From: a virus
Direction: 5' to 3' (one strand)
Virus record (IMG/VR): IMGVR_UViG_3300042400_000624
Coordinates: 1 to 21,822 of that record
DNA: 21,822 nt
Below, in pieces: positions 18,210 through 21,822 of the stretch. The notes below the pieces were generated by a model. It saw only the letters and a program-made list of their open reading frames with translations. It did no database searches and was not told the DNA's origin. The position numbers were made by a program, and so were the translations under genes. Position 1 is the stretch's first letter. Every line of letters begins with the position of its first letter.

Positions 18210-18827
18210 ATGAAAACATTTAAGGAATATATCTCAGAGGAAGAAAATAAACTTGGTAGACTCAGTATTTTTGATATTGATGATACTTTGTTTCATACCA
18301 CTGCTCAAATTGCTGTAATGAAAGATGGTAAAGTTGTACAAAGGTTGTCCAATCAGGAGTTCAATACTTATGAACTGAAGGATGGAGAATCATTTGATTT
18401 TGGTGAGTTTAGAAGTGCTGAAAAATTTAACAAAGAGTCAAAACCTATATCAAGAATGCTAGACAGAGCAAAAGCAATATTATCTCATTCTGCCAGAAAT
18501 CCTCTTAGTAGAGTTATTGTTGTCACCGCAAGAGCAGATTTTGACAATAAACATATATTTTTAGATACATTCAAAAAACATAGATTTGATATAGATAAGG
18601 TTAGAGTAGAACGTGCAGGTAATATAGGCGATATTGAATCAACAGCAACCAAAAAATATGTTATTATCCACAATTACCTTAAAACTGGTAAGTTTGACCG
18701 CTGTAGCCTTTTTGATGATGCGATGAGTAATCTTAGAGAATTTCTCAAGTTGAGAAAAGAGTTTCCAAATATTAAATTTGAAGCATATTTCGCTGATGCC
18801 AATGGAGGAATTAAGTTAATAAAATGA
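18210..18827 (+). CDS. HAD-superfamily phosphatase-like protein with capsid-targeting-like N-terminus
   Basis: The start at 18210 is preferred over 18186 because it begins MKTFKEYISE, almost the T4 internal-protein capsid-targeting peptide (MKTYQEFIAE) that the prohead protease removes after I/L-x-E. The 205-residue protein then shows HAD motif I FDIDDTLF (Asp22, Asp24), motif II VVTAR (~98-102), a Lys-containing segment (STATKKYVII) and motif IV SLFDDAMSNL. The fold predicts a metal-dependent phosphohydrolase, possibly nucleotide-directed. Substrate unknown. It overlaps the next gene by 4 nt. Confidence 0.85.
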   Translation: MKTFKEYISEEENKLGRLSIFDIDDTLFHTTAQIAVMKDGKVVQRLSNQEFNTYELKDGESFDFGEFRSAEKFNKESKPISRMLDRAKAILSHSARNPLSRVIVVTARADFDNKHIFLDTFKKHRFDIDKVRVERAGNIGDIESTATKKYVIIHNYLKTGKFDRCSLFDDAMSNLREFLKLRKEFPNIKFEAYFADANGGIKLIK

Positions 18828-19198
18828 AAACATTTAAAGAATTTAAAGAAGATTGTAATTGTTGGAAAGGGTACAAACGTGTTAAAGGAACAAAACCGTG
18901 TGCACCCAAGAGTTGTGTAAAAGAAGAAGAACTTTCTGAATATGCGATTGATGCTAAAGGTCATAAAAGTTCAGAAGGTGGGTTGACTCAAAAAGGAGTT
19001 GATGCTTATAATAGAGAAACTGGAAGTCATTTACAAATGGCAGTAACAACTCCTCCTTCTAAGTTAAAACCTGGAAGTAAAGATGCCAATCGTAGAAAAT
19101 CATTTTGCGCTAGGATGTCTGGGGTAGATGGTCCAATGAAAGATGAAAAAGGCAGACCGACTAGAAAAGCATTAGCATTAAAAAAGTGGAATTGTTAA
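18824..19198 (+). CDS. DUF6321-type phage protein with capsid-targeting-like N-terminus
   Basis: 124 residues starting MKTFKEFKED, parallel to the HAD protein's N-terminus. The body is cysteine/lysine-rich: CNCWKGYKRVKGTKPCAPKSC, then GGLTQKGVDAYNRETGSHLQ, AVTTPPSKLKPGSKDANRRK, SFCARMSGVDGPMKDEKGRP and a terminal LALKKWNC. These blocks match the DUF6321 family that I know from marine phages. Function unknown. Basic character fits a DNA-bound virion protein. ATGA overlap with the HAD gene. Confidence 0.85.
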   Translation: MKTFKEFKEDCNCWKGYKRVKGTKPCAPKSCVKEEELSEYAIDAKGHKSSEGGLTQKGVDAYNRETGSHLQMAVTTPPSKLKPGSKDANRRKSFCARMSGVDGPMKDEKGRPTRKALALKKWNC

Positions 19199-19206
19199 AA
19201 TAAAAC

Positions 19207-19255
19207 TTTACTTTTTCTTTTAACTAATTTATAATAAGTCGTAAATTAGTTAAAA
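19207..19255 (+). promoter_or_regulatory. Class II promoter Q2 with palindromic operator
   Basis: TTTACT (19207-19212), 17-nt spacer, TATAAT (19230-19235). TTTTAACTAATTTA (19218-19231) is repeated inverted as TAAATTAGTTAAAA (19242-19255), a perfect 14-bp dyad spanning the -10 box and probable start. This looks like an operator. GAGAG follows as ribosome-binding site. Confidence 0.75.
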
Positions 19256-19264
19256 GAGAGTTAA

Positions 19265-19369
19265 ATGAACAAAGAAATATTAAAACCAATCACTGATATG
19301 CTTTTAAGCATCCCCGTTGTAAACCTATTAATTATCCCATCTGTTATAACTATTTTAGATTTAATGTAA
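19265..19369 (+). CDS. Small hydrophobic peptide (34 aa)
   Basis: ATG at 19265 after AAAAGAGAG and promoter Q2. MNKEILKPITDMLLSIPVVN, then LLIIPSVITILDLM: mostly one membrane-compatible segment with an internal proline. The next promoter starts immediately after, so this is a one-gene cassette. Confidence 0.55.
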   Translation: MNKEILKPITDMLLSIPVVNLLIIPSVITILDLM

Positions 19370-19377
19370 AATAAAAC

Positions 19378-19406
19378 TTTACTTTTAAATTTAGATATAT
19401 TATAAT
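19378..19406 (+). promoter_or_regulatory. Class II promoter Q3
   Basis: AAAATAAAAC, TTTACT (19378-19383), 17-nt spacer, TATAAT (19401-19406), AAGTCGTAAATT, then AAGAGAGA before the ATG at 19439. It has only a degenerate version of the Q2 dyad. Confidence 0.8.
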
Positions 19407-19438
19407 AAGTCGTAAATTGATAAAAGAGAGAATATATT

Positions 19439-19630
19439 ATGAGTAACAAAATCGTAGAAAAATACAAAGCAATGCCAATCGAAGACCTTTTTGGTGAATT
19501 CTCTGATTGGTTCAAAGACGTCAATGGCGTCCGTCCTCGTCATATTGCTCCAACTGATAGAGATTCTATCATTGCTTGGATTATTAACGAAGTAGTTTTT
19601 GATGATCCTGCTTATTACCAAGAGGTGTAA
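19439..19630 (+). CDS. Small conserved-type phage protein with WFKDVNGVRPRH motif (63 aa)
   Basis: ATG at 19439 after GAGAGA. Residues ~20-34 (DWFKDVNGVRPRHI) match a motif (W.KDV.G.RPR) that I recall in many short phage proteins, with flanking helices (NKIVEKYKAMPIEDLFGEF; RDSIIAWIINEVV). Activity unknown. It leads a chain of overlapping genes to the window end. Confidence 0.75.
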   Translation: MSNKIVEKYKAMPIEDLFGEFSDWFKDVNGVRPRHIAPTDRDSIIAWIINEVVFDDPAYYQEV

Positions 19631-19632
19631 CT

Positions 19633-19797
19633 GTGAACATTAAAAGATACGAAGAACTAGCAGAAATTCAAAAACACGACTTATTGACGTTAGAAGAACA
19701 AGAAGAGTATATTGCTATTTGTACTGAAATTCTGTATGATTTAATGAAGAACAATAAAGATATTAATGATGTATTATGCCGATTGAGGAATAGATAA
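19633..19797 (+). CDS. Small helical protein with GTG start (54 aa)
   Basis: GAGG (19622-19625) precedes GTG at 19633, two bases after the upstream stop. 54 residues: NIKRYEELAEIQKHDLLTLE, then EQEEYIAICTEILYDLM. Probably a helical hairpin. TAATG joins it to the next gene, which supports this frame. Confidence 0.55.
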   Translation: MNIKRYEELAEIQKHDLLTLEEQEEYIAICTEILYDLMKNNKDINDVLCRLRNR

Positions 19798-20006
19798 TGG
19801 CGATTCAAAAAGCGACTATAAGTATAATCAAATCAACTATATTAACTGCTACGATATCTGTATTGTTTGGAGCAGTTATTGGTTCTAGTGTAATGTATCA
19901 GTATTTAAAAACTGACCATTTTAAAATCCACAAAACCAACATAGGTATGATGATATTTATAAAAGATAAAATTTATAACCTGAGTGAAATGAGGGCAATG
20001 AATTGA
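19797..20006 (+). CDS. Small single-TM membrane protein (69 aa)
   Basis: TAATG overlap with the previous stop. One TM (ILTATISVLFGAVIGSSVMY, ~15-34), then a short basic tail (KTDHFKIHKTNIG). Not recognised. Confidence 0.65.
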   Translation: MAIQKATISIIKSTILTATISVLFGAVIGSSVMYQYLKTDHFKIHKTNIGMMIFIKDKIYNLSEMRAMN

Positions 20007-20227
20007 AATTAATCATTCAAAAACACATACAATTTTTTGAGAAACACCCGCAGTTACCAGATTGGTTGTTTAGTAGAGATAATGTCATACTATCCCAGAC
20101 TATTAAGTTGGACGAAGACCATATGAAAGAACTATTGGTTTTCCTTGAACGATATTCTGAGTTTGATGTTGAGTTGTTAAAGGTAACTATTGTCCCATTT
20201 GAAGACATCCTATTGGAGTATTCTTAG
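20003..20227 (+). CDS. Small phage protein with TTG start (74 aa)
   Basis: TTG at 20003 overlaps the upstream TGA (20004-20006) and has GAGGG (19991-19995) at correct spacing, so the rare start is credible. Contains IIQKHIQFFEKHPQLPDWLF and a long helix (DEDHMKELLVFLERYSEF). Function unknown. Confidence 0.6.
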   Translation: MKLIIQKHIQFFEKHPQLPDWLFSRDNVILSQTIKLDEDHMKELLVFLERYSEFDVELLKVTIVPFEDILLEYS

Positions 20228-20418
20228 TGGCAACTCTTACAATTTATATCAATTCAATAAGTGTTCATAATGAAAAGTATTATTATAAAGGAGATGGTAC
20301 TGGTGAGTTTGAAGTAATTGCTGATTCTTTAGATAGACCACAATTACTCCATTCTTATAAAGATTATTTAGAAGATCAATTAGCATATGTAGAAGATATA
20401 ATAAGTGGAGTTATGTAA
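20227..20418 (+). CDS. Small acidic protein with GTG start (63 aa)
   Basis: TAGTG overlap gives a GTG start at 20227, with GGAG a little upstream. Beta then helix: TLTIYINSISVHNEKYYYKG, YKDYLEDQLAYVEDIISGV. Not recognised. Confidence 0.6.
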   Translation: MATLTIYINSISVHNEKYYYKGDGTGEFEVIADSLDRPQLLHSYKDYLEDQLAYVEDIISGVM

Positions 20419-20673
20419 ATGAAAAGATATAATCATGATGGCGTTCCTATGCCAATGGTAGAGGACAAAGATGGATACTGGGTTACATATGAAGACTATA
20501 ACCGAAGTATGCTTGATAACAATAAATTGGTAGAAAAATCTTGGAGAGCAAGAGATACTCAATCTTTGATCAATGATGAAAAGGTAGAGAAACTGCAAGA
20601 CATTATTGTAGGTTTATCTATCGCTTTATTTGCTGCAGTTGTTACATTATTGTTTATTTGGATGAGGAATTAA
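20419..20673 (+). CDS. Tail-anchored protein of the MKRY family, copy 1 (84 aa)
   Basis: ATG directly after the preceding stop. N-terminal motif MKRYNHDGVPMPMVED, DGYWVTYEDYNRS, then a short charged helix and a C-terminal TM (IIVGLSIALFAAVVTLLFIW, ~62-81). The N-terminal RY..MVE..DG.WV.YEDY motif is widespread in small phage proteins I recall. Two relatives follow downstream. Confidence 0.7.
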   Translation: MKRYNHDGVPMPMVEDKDGYWVTYEDYNRSMLDNNKLVEKSWRARDTQSLINDEKVEKLQDIIVGLSIALFAAVVTLLFIWMRN

Positions 20674-20674
20674 T

Positions 20675-21085
20675 ATGACTTCGCCAGATAACTGGGGTGA
20701 TTTATTACATCCTATTTTAGCTACTACAGTTGCATCAAATATAAGTGGATCAACTATAGGTGTTAATGCTATAGGCAACGCTACTGGACCTCTGCCTCCA
20801 GCAAATGGTTCAAGTTATACCGAAGCAAAACCATTCACTGTTGCGCAAATTAAAGGTGAGATGGTTACTGTAGAGTTAAATGGTAGTAAGTTATGGCATA
20901 ATGGTGTTACTGATGATGGTATCAAAATACAATTAATGCAAGACCTATTAGAGAAACTGATGAAAAGTAATTGTATTGAGTTTACTAAACAAACTGATCC
21001 TAATACTATGGATTATATATACAGAGCAAGAATCTTTGCAGTACCTAATACTGATGTTCAAATAATAAGAACGGTGATAAAATGA
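20675..21085 (+). CDS. Phage protein, unknown function (136 aa)
   Basis: GAGGAATTAAT precedes ATG at 20675. The N-terminus is Ser/Gly/Asn-rich (TTVASNISGSTIGVNAIGNA) with a proline-containing linker. The C-terminal part (AKPFTVAQIKGEMVTVELNG, IQLMQDLLEKLMKSNCIEFT, YRARIFAVPNTDVQII) looks like an alpha/beta domain. No signal peptide. It sits between two MKRY-family copies. Confidence 0.7.
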   Translation: MTSPDNWGDLLHPILATTVASNISGSTIGVNAIGNATGPLPPANGSSYTEAKPFTVAQIKGEMVTVELNGSKLWHNGVTDDGIKIQLMQDLLEKLMKSNCIEFTKQTDPNTMDYIYRARIFAVPNTDVQIIRTVIK

Positions 21086-21384
21086 GAAGATACAATCAAA
21101 AATATATTGGAATTGGACCAATGATAGAATCTTTATATGGTCAATGGGTTAAACACGATGAGTATGAGAGTATTTTAGAAACGAGAGAAATTAAGAATTT
21201 AATTGTCATTAAAGACCTTAACATAGAAATTGAGGATTTACAATCTGAATTACAGCATACTAGTGATGATTTAGAAGATTCAAGACGTAGAGGTTTTAAA
21301 CTGTTTACATTATTGGTTATATCAACTACTTTAAATTTAATCACTGTAGCAGTGGTTACTCTAACTATGATGGGGAAAATATGA
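21082..21384 (+). CDS. Tail-anchored coiled-coil protein of the MKRY family, copy 2 (100 aa)
   Basis: ATGA overlap upstream. MRRYNQKYIGIGPMIESLYG, QWVKHDEYES, a coiled coil (~32-72; NIEIEDLQSELQHTSDDLED) and a C-terminal TM (LFTLLVISTTLNLITVAVVT, ~75-94). Same plan as copy 1 with a longer coil. Confidence 0.7.
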   Translation: MRRYNQKYIGIGPMIESLYGQWVKHDEYESILETREIKNLIVIKDLNIEIEDLQSELQHTSDDLEDSRRRGFKLFTLLVISTTLNLITVAVVTLTMMGKI

Positions 21385-21791
21385 AAAGATATTTTAGTAG
21401 TTTTATGGGAATGAAAGAATCCGAAAACGGAGAATGGGTTGAGTATTCCTTATATCTCTCGGAAAGAAGGTTGTTAGAAGAAATTGCTAAATCTAGACTT
21501 GAAACGATTCACGAACGTAATGAAGAAATAATTACATTAAAGCAAGAACTGGATACCTTAGAACAAGGTTATGTAGGTTTACGAGATGAAATTAGTAGAA
21601 TGGAGGGTCATATTTATTCATTAGAAGAAATATTAGAAAAGAAAGAAGAACATATCGATCTGTTAAGCAATACTAATGATAAATTAACTGGAGTTTCTAA
21701 ACTTAGCGACGTAAAAACGGATCTATTTATATTCTCAATCTCATTAAATGTATTACTTTTATTATCTAGTATAGTATATTTTATAAAATAA
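21381..21791 (+). CDS. Tail-anchored coiled-coil protein of the MKRY family, copy 3 (136 aa)
   Basis: ATGA overlap upstream. MKRYFSSFMGMKESENGEWV, EYSLYLS, a long coiled coil (~28-100; NEEIITLKQELDTLEQGYVG, EEILEKKEEHIDLL) and a C-terminal TM (LFIFSISLNVLLLLSSIVYF, ~115-134). Longest of the three. Coil length differs between copies while both ends are kept. Confidence 0.7.
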   Translation: MKRYFSSFMGMKESENGEWVEYSLYLSERRLLEEIAKSRLETIHERNEEIITLKQELDTLEQGYVGLRDEISRMEGHIYSLEEILEKKEEHIDLLSNTNDKLTGVSKLSDVKTDLFIFSISLNVLLLLSSIVYFIK

Positions 21792-21794
21792 ACC

Positions 21795-21822
21795 TTTACT
21801 TTTTAAATTAGATGCTTTATAA
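21795..21822 (+). promoter_or_regulatory. Class II promoter Q4 (cut by window end)
   Basis: AAATAAACC, TTTACT (21795-21800), 17-nt spacer, then TATAA at 21818-21822 where the window ends. Spacing matches the other class II promoters. Confidence 0.65.

Overview
The window looks like part of the genome of a large, AT-rich, T4-like tailed phage. It has densely packed short genes with 1-20 nt overlaps, many sigma70-type promoters each serving one or two tiny genes, a GIY-YIG homing endonuclease, a GH19 endolysin, a holin, and proteins whose N-termini resemble T4 capsid-targeting peptides. Several genes (the DUF6321-type protein, the 212-aa protein at 7158, the holin) resemble proteins I recall from marine and freshwater myoviruses. 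A phage-encoded PqqA, precursor of the cofactor of methanol dehydrogenases, makes a methylotrophic gammaproteobacterial/betaproteobacterial host such as a Methylophilales bacterium plausible. This host is an inference, not shown directly.

Layout. (1) 1-4560: an early-type array of small unknown genes, most behind a near-identical promoter (AAGTGCTTGAYT, 17-nt spacer, TATAATAACTYATACTTAAT). Seven of these leaders carry a GAGAGA(G) ribosome-binding site. Embedded here are a tandem tRNA-like element (784-919), a structured intergenic segment (2350-2422) and a ~350-nt non-coding segment (3211-3555) with long hairpins. (2) 4589-6275: one promoter and a tight operon of six small genes, cut off from its likely terminator by a GIY-YIG endonuclease gene on the minus strand (6272-7018). 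(3) 7095-13426, plus strand: a conserved phage protein, three small membrane/secreted peptides, an OprO/P-like porin, GH19 endolysin, lipoprotein, small helical protein, full-length CHASE2 adenylate cyclase, and PqqA. A 12-bp inverted-repeat terminator (13432-13464) lies between the two convergent operons. (4) 17767-13474, minus strand: three related single-TM proteins, CsgF, CsgG, a curlin-like amyloid subunit, a FecR-domain protein and a holin, all overlapping or nearly so. (5) 17817-21822: a second promoter family (TTTACT / TATAATAAGTCRTAAATT) driving small genes, a HAD-family phosphatase-like protein and a DUF6321-type protein with capsid-targeting-like N-termini, then a chain of overlapping small genes including three related coiled-coil proteins with C-terminal membrane anchors.

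How it may work together. Porin, curli export channel, curlin, FecR and CHASE2 cyclase are all envelope or signalling functions, so the phage appears to remodel the host surface and cAMP signalling, while PqqA may support methanol oxidation during infection. The most novel signal is the 3211-3555 RNA: four long hairpins each display the same CUCUCUC loop, the exact complement of the GAGAGAG ribosome-binding sites in the surrounding early gene cassettes. This suggests a phage-encoded multi-target antisense regulator of translation.
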